A DNA stretch of 64,000 nt from RGIG1681 sp045594425 (GTDB lineage Bacteria > Bacillota > Clostridia > Christensenellales > UBA1242): NCBI GenBank assembly GCA_045594425.1, contig JAZNYK010000006.1, positions 143,894-207,893 on the forward strand. Direction: 5' to 3'. The notes under the pieces were generated by a model. It had not been told where the DNA came from. It did not search any database and saw only the letters and a list, made by a program, of their open reading frames with translations. How positions within the stretch are numbered: position 1 is the first letter of the stretch; each line of letters begins with the position of its first letter. Below, in pieces: positions 34,718-43,318 of this stretch. The position numbers and the translations under genes were made by a program.

Positions 34718-34915
34718 TTACTTTGATTTATAATACAACATACAATGGCAAAAACCTTCAAACTCTGGGTCTTTAATTTGGTCACGGAACTCTTTGCACA
34801 TACATTTGTTTTCCTCAATTCTTTCACGTTTGCATGGGCAGTATCCACCTGTTTTCTTTAACCCCTCTTGAATAACCTCAACCATTTTTTTGTCTTTATT
34901 AAATTCAACTTTCAT
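34718..34915 (-). CDS. Ferredoxin-thioredoxin reductase catalytic-domain-like protein
   Basis: 65 residues. The pattern GGYCPC ... KCMCKEFRDQ ... FCHC reproduces the CPC-CxC-CHC arrangement that holds a [4Fe-4S] cluster beside a redox disulfide in FTR beta subunits. Such short clostridial homologs probably reduce thioredoxin-like or peroxide-handling partners. AAGGTG precedes the ATG, and it follows desulfoferrodoxin by 11 nt. Confidence 0.8.
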   Translation of the reverse strand: MKVEFNKDKKMVEVIQEGLKKTGGYCPCKRERIEENKCMCKEFRDQIKDPEFEGFCHCMLYYKSK

Positions 34916-34926
34916 AACATCTCACC

Positions 34927-35301
34927 TTAGGCTTTCCACAAACTATGCAAATTGCAATAAGCATAAACTGCTTCAACCTCATCGCCTTCGCAAAGAGCGA
35001 AACTAACCTTTGGTTCGTCACCAGGTTTTAAAGCCTTTCTTTGACTTCCAGTTTTTGTTTGAAGTGAAACCCATTCAATATAATGTTCTTCACTCATTGG
35101 ATGTAACACACTTCCAACAACAACTTCAACAATATTTCCTTTAACTTCATAAACAGGAACGTGTTTTTCAACCGAAGCATCTGTTGTTCCTGCAACAAGT
35201 TCTGTCATAGGCGAACCACAACAAACAACTGGCACACCACTAGCCTTAACCGACTCCACAATATTTCCACAATGTTTACAAATATAAAATTTTTGTTCCA
35301 T
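34927..35301 (-). CDS. dfx: Desulfoferrodoxin (superoxide reductase)
   Basis: 124 residues. N-terminal desulforedoxin centre (CKHC ... VCCGS) plus the superoxide reductase centre (EKHVP, HPMSEEHYIEW, CNLHSLW), so this is the two-iron class. Reduces superoxide to peroxide in anaerobes. AAAGGAG start; same unit as the FTR-like gene, which may recycle it. Confidence 0.95.
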   Translation of the reverse strand: MEQKFYICKHCGNIVESVKASGVPVVCCGSPMTELVAGTTDASVEKHVPVYEVKGNIVEVVVGSVLHPMSEEHYIEWVSLQTKTGSQRKALKPGDEPKVSFALCEGDEVEAVYAYCNLHSLWKA

Positions 35302-35387
35302 AATATAATTCTCCTTTGTTTTATAACATATTCATTATACAACAAAAATAATATATTTTCCTACAATTTAAATACTATTTTTAAATA

Positions 35388-35418
35388 AAAAACACTTCAT
35401 TATTTTGAAGTGTTTTTC
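35388..35418 (-). terminator. Terminator overlapping the end of the 302-residue gene
   Basis: AAAAACACTTCA / TGAAGTGTTTTT; the stop codon lies in the loop and the upstream arm is coding. Confidence 0.75.
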
Positions 35419-36308
35419 TTTTTTATCACAACCTTTTTCTTTTTTGCTGACTGATTATTTTTGTTTGTTGTTTTCTTTTTTGAAGAATCTATTGTTTGTG
35501 TTTTTTGTTGTTTTTTATCTTTTGCTGATTCTTCGGCATTTTCAACTGCAAAAGTAAGTGACATTGAATTTAATTCTTCATTTTCTGGCTTATTTACAAC
35601 TTCAATCATGTTATCAATTGGTCTAACACGTTTTTTAATGAATGTTAAATCTTCAATTTTTACACGCTTTTTAAGAACAAATATTGCACATATTGTGCAC
35701 ACGGTTGCAGCCCCAATAGAATCCAAAATCAAATCTTTCATTGTATCAAGAACCGCTTCTGTTCCAACAAATGGCTCACCTCTGCCAGACATTGTTGAGA
35801 CATAGGCTCTTTGCATATTTAAGCCAAACATTGTGTCAAATGCAAATTCCAAAATTTCCCACAAAGCACCAATTGCAAGGGTTACAGAAAATGCAAAAAT
35901 AACAACAAATGGTAAACTTAACTTAAACCCATTTCCATTATCTTTGTTTAAAAGGTTTATAAGCGAGAAACTCAAAAGTGCAATAAGCATTCCAGAGAAT
36001 GTGTGGAGTGCTGCATCCCACCACTTAACCTTTACAAAAAATCCCAAGATTTCGCCAAACAAGAAGTGCGCCAAACAGAAACATATAAATAAAAAGTAAA
36101 CAAATTCAGGAATATCTAAATCTATTTTTTTCAAGAACACAGGGAGCATTGAAACAATTAAAAACATTCCACTTTGTGCACAGTTGAACATATAGTCAGA
36201 CTTAACTGAATGGTCTTCATTTAAAAACATACCAATCAAACTAACAATAAAAACAATACCCAACAATATTCTGTGATAAATATAAGTCACTCTAGTAAAT
36301 CTCTTCAT
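35400..36308 (-). CDS. Integral membrane protein with Lys-rich tail, DUF2238-like
   Basis: 302 residues from the third-codon ATG, which best fits GGGGG; a start at 36314 is possible. Seven or so membrane helices in residues 10-215, with WWDAALHTFSGMLIALLSF and GALWEILEFAFD, a pattern reminiscent of DUF2238/YjdF-like proteins. The last 60 residues are Lys/Ser/Thr-rich and cytoplasmic in style. Function unknown. Confidence 0.65.
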   Translation of the reverse strand: MKRFTRVTYIYHRILLGIVFIVSLIGMFLNEDHSVKSDYMFNCAQSGMFLIVSMLPVFLKKIDLDIPEFVYFLFICFCLAHFLFGEILGFFVKVKWWDAALHTFSGMLIALLSFSLINLLNKDNGNGFKLSLPFVVIFAFSVTLAIGALWEILEFAFDTMFGLNMQRAYVSTMSGRGEPFVGTEAVLDTMKDLILDSIGAATVCTICAIFVLKKRVKIEDLTFIKKRVRPIDNMIEVVNKPENEELNSMSLTFAVENAEESAKDKKQQKTQTIDSSKKKTTNKNNQSAKKKKVVIKKKNTSK

Positions 36309-36414
36309 TAGCATCCCCCTTTCTTAAATTTTATAACTCTTATAATTTAATAAATTCTAAACTCAAAGTCAATACTAAATCAGAAATTAAATAATTGTAA
36401 AAATTTTGTAAAAG

Positions 36415-36449
36415 AAAATCAAGACATCTTTAGATGTCTTGATTTTTTT
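36415..36449 (-). terminator. Terminator of the glycolipid-type cluster
   Basis: AAATCAAGACATCT-TT-AGATGTCTTGATTT, a long perfect stem with A/T runs; it overlaps the 3' coding end at 36430. Confidence 0.8.
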
Positions 36450-37017
36450 GACTTTGTCTTTTGAGACGTTTGAGCACTATTTGCAACTTTGGTGTGTTAT
36501 ACCTTAAAACCATTGTTGGCAAAATGTTTAAAAACAAATTAACAATTGCAACCGGAACACCAATCACCAATGCGTATTTTAATGGAAATAAAAATACGCC
36601 CAAAAAGCCAACAAAATAGCCAATTCTGTGAGTTAAAACCCCTTTGTTGCTTTCAATGATAAATCTTTCGATATACTCTGGATTATTTGGGTCATTTAAC
36701 TTATTTTTTCTAAAACCACCAAGTCCACCAAGTTCCCAAACTTTATCTTTCCATTTTCTGATTTTTAGTTTTTCATAAAACTTTTGGCAACGTTTTGAAA
36801 CTTGATAATGTTTGTTATCAACAGCAAACCACTTGTTAGGCATTTTGTTAACAATTATTGCAAACAAACCGTCAATTGCAAATTGAAACACAGTTGATGC
36901 AAAAGTCATCAAAATAACCGCCCACCATGAATAACCAAATGTTGCAGTTCCAAAAATTATATTTAAACCTGAAATCACAACATTTGCAACAAATATTATG
37001 CTTAAATATAAAACCAT
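36430..37017 (-). CDS. CrtO-like glycolipid acyltransferase family membrane protein
   Basis: 195 residues. Membrane helices at both ends around a soluble centre RKWKDKVWELGGLGGFRKNKL...YIERFIIESNKGVLTHRIGYF, which follows the pattern of glycosyl-4,4'-diaponeurosporenoate acyltransferase (CrtO) relatives as I recall it. No carotenoid genes are nearby, so the acceptor is probably another glycolipid. Last of three genes with a GT8 glycosyltransferase and a PlsC-like acyltransferase. Confidence 0.6.
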   Translation of the reverse strand: MVLYLSIIFVANVVISGLNIIFGTATFGYSWWAVILMTFASTVFQFAIDGLFAIIVNKMPNKWFAVDNKHYQVSKRCQKFYEKLKIRKWKDKVWELGGLGGFRKNKLNDPNNPEYIERFIIESNKGVLTHRIGYFVGFLGVFLFPLKYALVIGVPVAIVNLFLNILPTMVLRYNTPKLQIVLKRLKRQSQKNQDI

Positions 37018-37029
37018 TATTTTCCCTTT

Positions 37030-37857
37030 TTATTTATCATAAGTAAGTTTTGTTTTATAAAAGTCTTCGTAACACTTAACCCACGCTTTATAATTTTGCT
37101 CTTTCATATATTCAATATTTTGCTTCTTATTAAGTTCTGGCTTTGGATAAATTGCAGGCAATATATTCATTGTGTATTTTTGAACATAAAAACCATCATT
37201 ATCCAAAACATCGCTGTCTTCCATTGTAATAAAAATTGGAACAACCGGAACTCCGCTTGAAATTGCAAGTCTAAAGGCACCATTTTGCATTGGTCTTGGC
37301 TTTCTATAGTTCCACCACATACCCTGCTCTGGATAAATCAAAATGTTTTCACCACGCTTTAAAAGAACATCAACTGACTTTAAAAACTTTTTCATTGTTT
37401 CTGTGTTTGATGAAAGAGGCAAAGTGTTACAGTGTTTCATAAACAAACCAAAAGGCGCTGGTGGATTTGTGTAGTTGCCTTCTCTAATAACCTTATACAA
37501 AAGTCTGCCGTTCATATAAGGTTTTAAAGTCTTCCAAACAGCATAGTTATCACAAGGGTTAAAGTGATTGCAAGTAACAATTGAACCACCTGCAACTTTA
37601 ACAAAGTTTTCAATTCCAACAACTTTATCAATAATAAGTTGTTTGTTTTTTATCATCTTTTCAAAAAACTTTTGACCTGCAAGGTTTGCAAAAAATGTTT
37701 TTATTTTGCTAGAAAGTTTTTTGTTTAAATAGTCCACTTTGTTTGGCAAAAGTTCAATTGTTTCTGGGTCATCTTCAACATCATGGTCCCAAAGTTGATT
37801 TTTTTCAAGTTCGGCTATTTTTTCAATTATTTTTAATCTTGATTCCGATTTTTCCAT
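37030..37857 (-). CDS. PlsC-like acyltransferase
   Basis: 275 residues. Acyltransferase blocks CNHFNPCD (NHx4D, catalytic His) and ILIYPEQGMWW...KPRPMQNGAFRLA (phosphate/substrate pocket). Probably acylates a glycerol- or sugar-lipid at the membrane. 12 nt separate it from the CrtO-like gene and 15 nt from the GT8 gene. Confidence 0.8.
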   Translation of the reverse strand: MEKSESRLKIIEKIAELEKNQLWDHDVEDDPETIELLPNKVDYLNKKLSSKIKTFFANLAGQKFFEKMIKNKQLIIDKVVGIENFVKVAGGSIVTCNHFNPCDNYAVWKTLKPYMNGRLLYKVIREGNYTNPPAPFGLFMKHCNTLPLSSNTETMKKFLKSVDVLLKRGENILIYPEQGMWWNYRKPRPMQNGAFRLAISSGVPVVPIFITMEDSDVLDNDGFYVQKYTMNILPAIYPKPELNKKQNIEYMKEQNYKAWVKCYEDFYKTKLTYDK

Positions 37858-37872
37858 AATATCAAACTACCA

Positions 37873-38826
37873 TTAATTATTTTTGTTTAATTTCTTTTTA
37901 AAAGTATTTTCAGAATGCGAATATTCAATCGCTTTGATTTGAATGTCAATACCTGCTCTTTCTTTTTTGAGTCTTGCAAGGTCATCAAAACCATCTCTGA
38001 TTGCGACAATGTCTTCATAGAATGGAGAATCTTTTGCATATTCCCAGAAATGGAATCCTAAAAACATATCAGGAACGTGCCAAGGTTTTGCTCCAAGTGC
38101 ATAGTGAACAATTTTTGGAGATTCACATTCAACACCTTCAAGTGGTGTTCTGTTCCATTCAAATGGCAAGTATTTAATTTTTCCTCTGCACAAATAGTTC
38201 ATATAAGATTGGTCTGGGTCAATAACATTGAAGTTGTATGTATTGATAAGTTCAACAAATTGTTCTTCAATTTTATTTTCTCTAAATTTTGCGAGGTCCA
38301 TAATCATGATGCCTGCATTAATATAATATTTACTTTCAATTCCAACGGCTTCTTTTGTATAATAACTAAAGATTGGTGAATGTAAAATCCAATTTTCAAT
38401 AACACCACCAATATAGTTGTCTTCAAGGTCGGTAAAATAAAGTTCAGAAATATCCCCAAGAACAATAATGTCACAATCTAAATATAAGATTTTGTCATAT
38501 TGTGGAAACAAAGTTTGAATGAAAAGTCTATACCATGTTGCAAGACCAAAGTGTTGTTCGATTGGAAGCAAATTTCTAATATCTTTAATATAATCAGAAA
38601 TGTCTGCAAACTCGATTGTAAAGTTTTCATTTTCAAGCATTTCAACTTTTTCTACATTTTCTTGTTTTAAACCTGTGTTCAAAACAATAATTTTATATTG
38701 ATAGTCCTTTGATGCATTTGCAATAAGTGACCTTATTGTAACATCCAAAAATGGAACATAATTATCGTCTGTTGAAAAGAAAATAGGTATTTCGCCGTTA
38801 ATAATGTCTTTTTTTAATTTAACCAT
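37873..38826 (-). CDS. Family 8 glycosyltransferase
   Basis: 317 residues, start with AAGGAG. IPIFFSTDDNYVPFLDVTIRSL opening, KILYLDCDIIVLGD (DxD metal/nucleotide-sugar site), NAGIMIMDLAKFR and PDQSYMNYLC are GT8 hallmarks. Transfers a hexose from a nucleotide sugar. First gene of the cluster with two acyltransferases. Confidence 0.9.
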   Translation of the reverse strand: MVKLKKDIINGEIPIFFSTDDNYVPFLDVTIRSLIANASKDYQYKIIVLNTGLKQENVEKVEMLENENFTIEFADISDYIKDIRNLLPIEQHFGLATWYRLFIQTLFPQYDKILYLDCDIIVLGDISELYFTDLEDNYIGGVIENWILHSPIFSYYTKEAVGIESKYYINAGIMIMDLAKFRENKIEEQFVELINTYNFNVIDPDQSYMNYLCRGKIKYLPFEWNRTPLEGVECESPKIVHYALGAKPWHVPDMFLGFHFWEYAKDSPFYEDIVAIRDGFDDLARLKKERAGIDIQIKAIEYSHSENTFKKKLNKNN

Positions 38827-38929
38827 AAAATTTCTCCTTCGTGCTTTTCACGCACATACATTATTGCAAATATATTAAAATTTTACAAGTTTTTACAACA
38901 CATTTTGCTCCCGACATTTATTCAAGTTC

Positions 38930-38966
38930 TGGGAATTGCAAAAAATCATTCCCATTTTCTGGGAAT
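38930..38966. promoter_or_regulatory. Three TGGGAAT half-sites between GT8 and XRE genes
   Basis: TGGGAAT at 38930 (plus), 38948 (minus) and 38960 (plus). The second and third form ATTCCCA-TTTTC-TGGGAAT. A likely operator for a dimeric regulator, possibly the adjacent XRE protein acting on the divergent GT8 cluster. Confidence 0.55.
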
Positions 38967-39045
38967 CACCTCTTAAATTATGAAAAATTCAGCACTACAA
39001 ATTACCATTTTTTGTAACATATACCAAAATTTTTATTGTAACAGG

Positions 39046-39074
39046 TTGATTTGTAAAACAAATTTTAGTATACT
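39046..39074 (+). promoter_or_regulatory. Promoter of the XRE membrane regulator
   Basis: TTGATT, 17-nt spacer, TATACT; AAGGAG follows before the ATG at 39093. Confidence 0.75.
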
Positions 39075-39092
39075 TTTTGTAAGGAGAATATT

Positions 39093-39683
39093 ATGAAAGA
39101 CATCAAAAATATTATTGCAGACAACTTAATATCCCTTCGAAAACAACACAAACTCACTCAAAATGAACTAGCAGAAAAATTAAATTATTCCGACAACACC
39201 ATTTCAAGATGGGAAAAAGCAGAAATCACTCCAAGTGTTGAAACTTTGGTTCAAATTAGTGAAGTTTATGATGTTTCACTAGAATCTCTTTTAAAAGAAA
39301 ATGTCATTAAAGAAGTAACTGAAACAAGCCGTGCAATAAAAATGAAAAAACTTTCAACAATTTTACTTGGTGTGTCTGTTGTTTGGTTTTTTGCGGTTAT
39401 TGCTTTCTTTTATATGGAAACATTCTTTAACTATAACGGCTGGACACTATTTATATGGTCAATTCCACTTTCCTGCTTGGTTTTGCTTGGATTTAACAAA
39501 TATGTAAACAGCAGGGCTTATAGTTTTGTGTTTAGCACAATTTTGATATGGTCACTCATCACAAGCATTTATTTGCAATTCCTTAAATATAATTTGTTTT
39601 TAATTTATTTCATTGGAATTCCTGTTCAACTTTCTATTACAATCTACACATTTGTTAGACCAAAAAAACATAAAGAAAAATAA
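39093..39683 (+). CDS. XRE-family regulator with membrane domain
   Basis: 196 residues. N-terminal HTH_3 (NLISLRKQHKLTQNELAEKLNYSDNTISRWEKAE..., about 10-65), then a charged linker and four hydrophobic segments (about 85-185). This build suggests a membrane-tethered DNA-binding protein. Divergent from the GT8 cluster, with half-sites in between. Ligand unknown. Confidence 0.85.
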   Translation: MKDIKNIIADNLISLRKQHKLTQNELAEKLNYSDNTISRWEKAEITPSVETLVQISEVYDVSLESLLKENVIKEVTETSRAIKMKKLSTILLGVSVVWFFAVIAFFYMETFFNYNGWTLFIWSIPLSCLVLLGFNKYVNSRAYSFVFSTILIWSLITSIYLQFLKYNLFLIYFIGIPVQLSITIYTFVRPKKHKEK

Positions 39684-39715
39684 AAACACTCAAACATCGT
39701 TTGGGTGTTTTTTTA
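39683..39715 (+). terminator. Terminator of the XRE gene
   Basis: AAAACACTCAAAC / GTTTGGGTGTTTT with a T-run. Confidence 0.8.
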
Positions 39716-39790
39716 CAAAACTTTTACAATTAAAATATACTATTTTAATAAACTATATGCTATTATATAATCGTATAATGGAGGCGAACT

Positions 39791-40462
39791 ATGGCTAAAA
39801 TTTTAATTGTTGAAGACGATAAAGACTTAAATGGTTTAATTTCAACCTGTTTTGAAGATAATGGATTTGTCACAACCTGTTGCTACAACGGGCTGGAAGC
39901 ACTTGAACAATTTGAAAATGAAGAATTTGATTTAATTTTAAGCGATATCATGATGCCTGTTTTAGATGGTTTTTCTTTAGTTGAAAAAATTCGTTCAAAA
40001 AACTCTAATATTCCTATTATTTTCATGACTGCCCGTGATGATAAATTTTCAAAACAACTTGGCTATAAAATTGGCATTGATGATTATATTGTAAAGCCAT
40101 TTGATATTGATGAACTTGTTTTAAAAACAAATGCTATTCTTCGCAGGGTTAACATTAACACAACAAACAATTTAACAATCGGAAATCTCACTCTAGACAA
40201 CATTGAGCACATGGCATATTTAAACGGAAATGAACTTGCTTTAACCGTTCGTGAGTTCGACCTCTTATTCAAACTTTTGTCTTACCCAAAAAAAACATTT
40301 ACAAGGTCTGCTTTAATGGAAGAGTTTTGGGATTTTGACTCTTCTGCAACATCACGAACTGTTGATGTTTACATGGCAAAACTTCGTGATAAAACAAGCA
40401 AATGTGATGGTTTTGAAATTGTCACTGTTCACGGGCTTGGATATAAGGTGGTGTTAAAATGA
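39791..40462 (+). CDS. OmpR-family response regulator
   Basis: 223 residues with GGAGG. Receiver domain with LILSDIMMPVLDG (phospho-Asp about 52) and IVKPFD, plus a C-terminal winged helix (LTVREFDLLFKLL, SRTVDVYMAKLRDK, VHGLGYKV). Its stop overlaps the sensor kinase start by 4 nt. First gene of a six-gene operon that ends with cardiolipin synthase; probably controls envelope functions. Confidence 0.95.
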   Translation: MAKILIVEDDKDLNGLISTCFEDNGFVTTCCYNGLEALEQFENEEFDLILSDIMMPVLDGFSLVEKIRSKNSNIPIIFMTARDDKFSKQLGYKIGIDDYIVKPFDIDELVLKTNAILRRVNINTTNNLTIGNLTLDNIEHMAYLNGNELALTVREFDLLFKLLSYPKKTFTRSALMEEFWDFDSSATSRTVDVYMAKLRDKTSKCDGFEIVTVHGLGYKVVLK

Positions 40463-41514
40463 AACAAAACAAATCAACAAATATAATTGCTTCGGTTTAT
40501 GGTTTTATTTTGTTTTTCTTCACAATATTAATCACATCAACATCTTCAATTATTATTTACTATTTAGCATTTACACGAAGTAACCATAATTTAACAATTG
40601 TAATTACCTCTGTTTTAGGCATTATCTTGGTCGGTGCTCTTTTATGCACTTTAGTTGATGTTGTTAGAAGAAAATATATGGTTGAAAAACCTGTCAACCA
40701 AATCTTGTCAGCAACAAAAAAAATTGCTTCTGGTGATTTTAGCGTAAAACTTCATCATACTCACGAATATGATAAGTTTAATGAATTTGATGTTATTTTT
40801 GACAACATTAACATCATGTGCAGTGAACTTGCCAAAAACGAACTTTTAAAAAATGACTTTATTTCAAATGTTTCGCACGAAATAAAAACCCCTGTTGCAG
40901 TTATACAAAATTATGCAAAGGCTTTGCAAAGTTCTAAACTATCCGAAGAAAAACGTTTAGAATATTTGAATGGTCTTATAGTTCAAACAAAAAAACTTTC
41001 TGACCTTGTTTCAAACATATTAAAACTAAACAAACTTGAAAATCAAAAAATTGTCCCAGAAATTGAAAACTTTGACCTTTCTGAACTTGTTAGAGTTTGC
41101 GCTATTAATTTTGAAAACCTTATAGAAAAAAAAGAATTAAAACTTAAATGTGACATTGATGAAATTAAAATAACAAGTTCTTCAACCTTACTTGAAATTG
41201 TTTTCAATAATCTAATTTCAAACGCAATAAAGTTTACAGATAATGGCGGAAAGATTACTATTTCAGTCAAACAAGATGACCGATACGCCATTGTTCAGGT
41301 TTCAGACACTGGATGTGGAATATCCAATGAAACTGGCAAACATATTTTTGAAAAATTTTATCAAGGTGACACTTCAAGGGCTTCCGAAGGCAACGGTTTA
41401 GGACTTGCGCTTGTTAAGCAAGTTATAGACCTTCTTGGTGGTGAAATTTCCGTCACCAGCAAAGTTGGAAAAGGCAGCACATTTATTGTTAGATTAAAAA
41501 AGGACACATTATGA
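40459..41514 (+). CDS. Sensor histidine kinase
   Basis: 351 residues. Two N-terminal membrane helices, a HAMP-like linker, H-box FISNVSHEIKTPVAV, N-box NNLISNAIKF, and G-boxes DTGCGIS and GNGLGLALVKQV. Partner of the OmpR-type regulator just upstream. There is almost no extracytoplasmic loop, so it may sense membrane state. Confidence 0.95.
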   Translation: MKQNKSTNIIASVYGFILFFFTILITSTSSIIIYYLAFTRSNHNLTIVITSVLGIILVGALLCTLVDVVRRKYMVEKPVNQILSATKKIASGDFSVKLHHTHEYDKFNEFDVIFDNINIMCSELAKNELLKNDFISNVSHEIKTPVAVIQNYAKALQSSKLSEEKRLEYLNGLIVQTKKLSDLVSNILKLNKLENQKIVPEIENFDLSELVRVCAINFENLIEKKELKLKCDIDEIKITSSSTLLEIVFNNLISNAIKFTDNGGKITISVKQDDRYAIVQVSDTGCGISNETGKHIFEKFYQGDTSRASEGNGLGLALVKQVIDLLGGEISVTSKVGKGSTFIVRLKKDTL

Positions 41515-42404
41515 ATTTTATAAAAAATATTTGGAACAAAATAAACAAACCACATGGTGTTTGGCTGGTTTTATTTTATATAATGTTTCCGCTTCTTATT
41601 GCTGGAACATTAACACTTGTGATTTTAGGATATTCACAAAATGTATTTAGTTACATTTTGTATGCACTATCTGCAATATCACTCACCTATTTTGTCTACA
41701 CCATTGTTTATTTTGCGCCATCAATGAAATCTAATTTTATTAACTTTTTGCAAAAACACAAATTTACAAACACGCTTCTTGAAAACTATGGATATCGAAC
41801 AATTGTGTTTTCGGTGTTTTCATTTATATTGAATGTTGCATACATTTCATTTGTGGCTGTATTTGCATTTATGAGCCGTTCTGCGTGGTATTTTTCAATC
41901 ACAATTTATTATATTATTTTGGCATTAATGAAAGGCAACGTGTTTTATTCAAAACGAAAATATAACACAGAACTAAAAGAAGCACGTGCTTACCGTTTTG
42001 CAGGAATAATGTTCATTGCTATGACAATTGCCTTTTCAGGTGTTATTGTTTTAATTTACAAATCAAACAGATATTTTGAATATGCTGGTCTGCTTATATA
42101 TGCTGCTGCAGCATTCACATTCTACAAACTAACACTTTCAATTATAAATATTTTCAAAGCAAGAAAACATGATGACCTTTACATTCAAACAATCAGAAAC
42201 ATCAACCTTGCAAGTGCGTTGATTTCTATTATAATTTTGCAAGTTGCCATGTTTCAAGAATTTTCACCAGAAAGCAACGTTGGTTTTGCAAACGCATTAA
42301 CTGGTGGAGCCATAAGTGCTTTGATTATGGTTCTTGGCATCTTTATGATTATTAAAGCAAACAAAAAGATTAAGGAGTTAAACACATCAAATGAAAACCA
42401 ATAA
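41511..42404 (+). CDS. Polytopic membrane protein of unknown function
   Basis: 297 residues. About eight hydrophobic segments (VLFYIMFPLLIAGTLTLVIL, FVYTIVYFAP, TIVFSVFSFILNVAYISFV and others). Starts within the kinase stop (4-nt overlap), so it is translated with it. No family recognised; likely a membrane accessory of the operon. Confidence 0.75.
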   Translation: MNFIKNIWNKINKPHGVWLVLFYIMFPLLIAGTLTLVILGYSQNVFSYILYALSAISLTYFVYTIVYFAPSMKSNFINFLQKHKFTNTLLENYGYRTIVFSVFSFILNVAYISFVAVFAFMSRSAWYFSITIYYIILALMKGNVFYSKRKYNTELKEARAYRFAGIMFIAMTIAFSGVIVLIYKSNRYFEYAGLLIYAAAAFTFYKLTLSIINIFKARKHDDLYIQTIRNINLASALISIIILQVAMFQEFSPESNVGFANALTGGAISALIMVLGIFMIIKANKKIKELNTSNENQ

Positions 42405-42792
42405 TGATTTTGAATTCAACTATTCTGCACCATCAAATGAAGAACGTAAAGAAATTGAAAGCATAAGAAACTCTTATCTTCCACAAAGTTCTTCAGCAGA
42501 CTCAAAACTTCAAGAACTTCGAAAATTAGACAGCAAGGTAAAGAACATACCAACGACAATCGCTCTCGTTGTTGGCATTGTTGGAACTTTGATTTTTGGG
42601 CTTGGAATGACAATGGTTTTAGAGTGGTCAATCACCACTTGGGGCATTATTGTTAGTGGCATTGGAGCAGTTCCTATTATTTTAGCAAACCCATTATTCA
42701 AAATTTTCAAGGGGAAATTAAAAAAGAAATATTCCGCACAAATCTTAAAATTAAGTGAGGAGTTATTAGAAAATGAGAACAAAAAAGTATAA
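42391..42792 (+). CDS. Small two-helix membrane protein
   Basis: 133 residues: charged N-terminus with ERKEIESIRNSYLPQ and LQELRKLDSKV, then two membrane helices (IALVVGIVGTLIFGLGMTMVL; IIVSGIGAVPIILANPLF) and a basic tail. A paralog of the protein at 45040. Overlaps both neighbours by 14 and 20 nt. Function unknown. Confidence 0.75.
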   Translation: MKTNNDFEFNYSAPSNEERKEIESIRNSYLPQSSSADSKLQELRKLDSKVKNIPTTIALVVGIVGTLIFGLGMTMVLEWSITTWGIIVSGIGAVPIILANPLFKIFKGKLKKKYSAQILKLSEELLENENKKV

Positions 42793-43318
42793 CGACTATG
42801 ACAATTTAACTCTTTATGTAAAAAAGGTGAAGGCACAACAAATTATTGAAAACTACAAAACATTTGGTTGGCAACTTGTATCAGAAGCCGACAACAAACA
42901 ATATGAAGATATTGTTGACCTAACCTTTGAAAGACCACACAAAACTGAAAACAAAGATGAACTTCAACTAATGCAAGTTTATATGGAAGACAAATTAAAC
43001 GCAATTGGCAAACTTGAAAAAAACAAACACCCAAAAACAACATCATTTGGATTAATATTTGGTGTTATGGGGCTTGCGTTAATTGTTTTTGCAATATTGT
43101 TTAATTTTGGTGTTCTTGCATCTTTAAACACGGTTTATTGCATTGTTATGGGTTCAGTTGGTCTTTTGTTTTTAATATTAACATTTATTGTGATTCCAAA
43201 ACTGTATAAAAAAGAACTTAATCACTTTAAAACCACTCATGCAGTTTATGAAATGGAACTAAAAGAAATTTGCAAAAAAGCAACCACTCTTTCAGGAGGT
43301 GAAAATAATGGCAACTAA
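42773..43318 (+). CDS. Two-helix membrane protein of unknown function
   Basis: 181 residues. A cytoplasmic-type N-terminal 85 residues (KVKAQQIIENYKTFGWQLVSE...), then two helices (FGLIFGVMGLALIVFAILFNFGV; IVMGSVGLLFLILTFIVIP) and a charged tail. The GAGGAG site lies inside the preceding gene, and it overlaps cardiolipin synthase by 11 nt. No family recognised. Confidence 0.75.
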   Translation: MRTKKYNDYDNLTLYVKKVKAQQIIENYKTFGWQLVSEADNKQYEDIVDLTFERPHKTENKDELQLMQVYMEDKLNAIGKLEKNKHPKTTSFGLIFGVMGLALIVFAILFNFGVLASLNTVYCIVMGSVGLLFLILTFIVIPKLYKKELNHFKTTHAVYEMELKEICKKATTLSGGENNGN

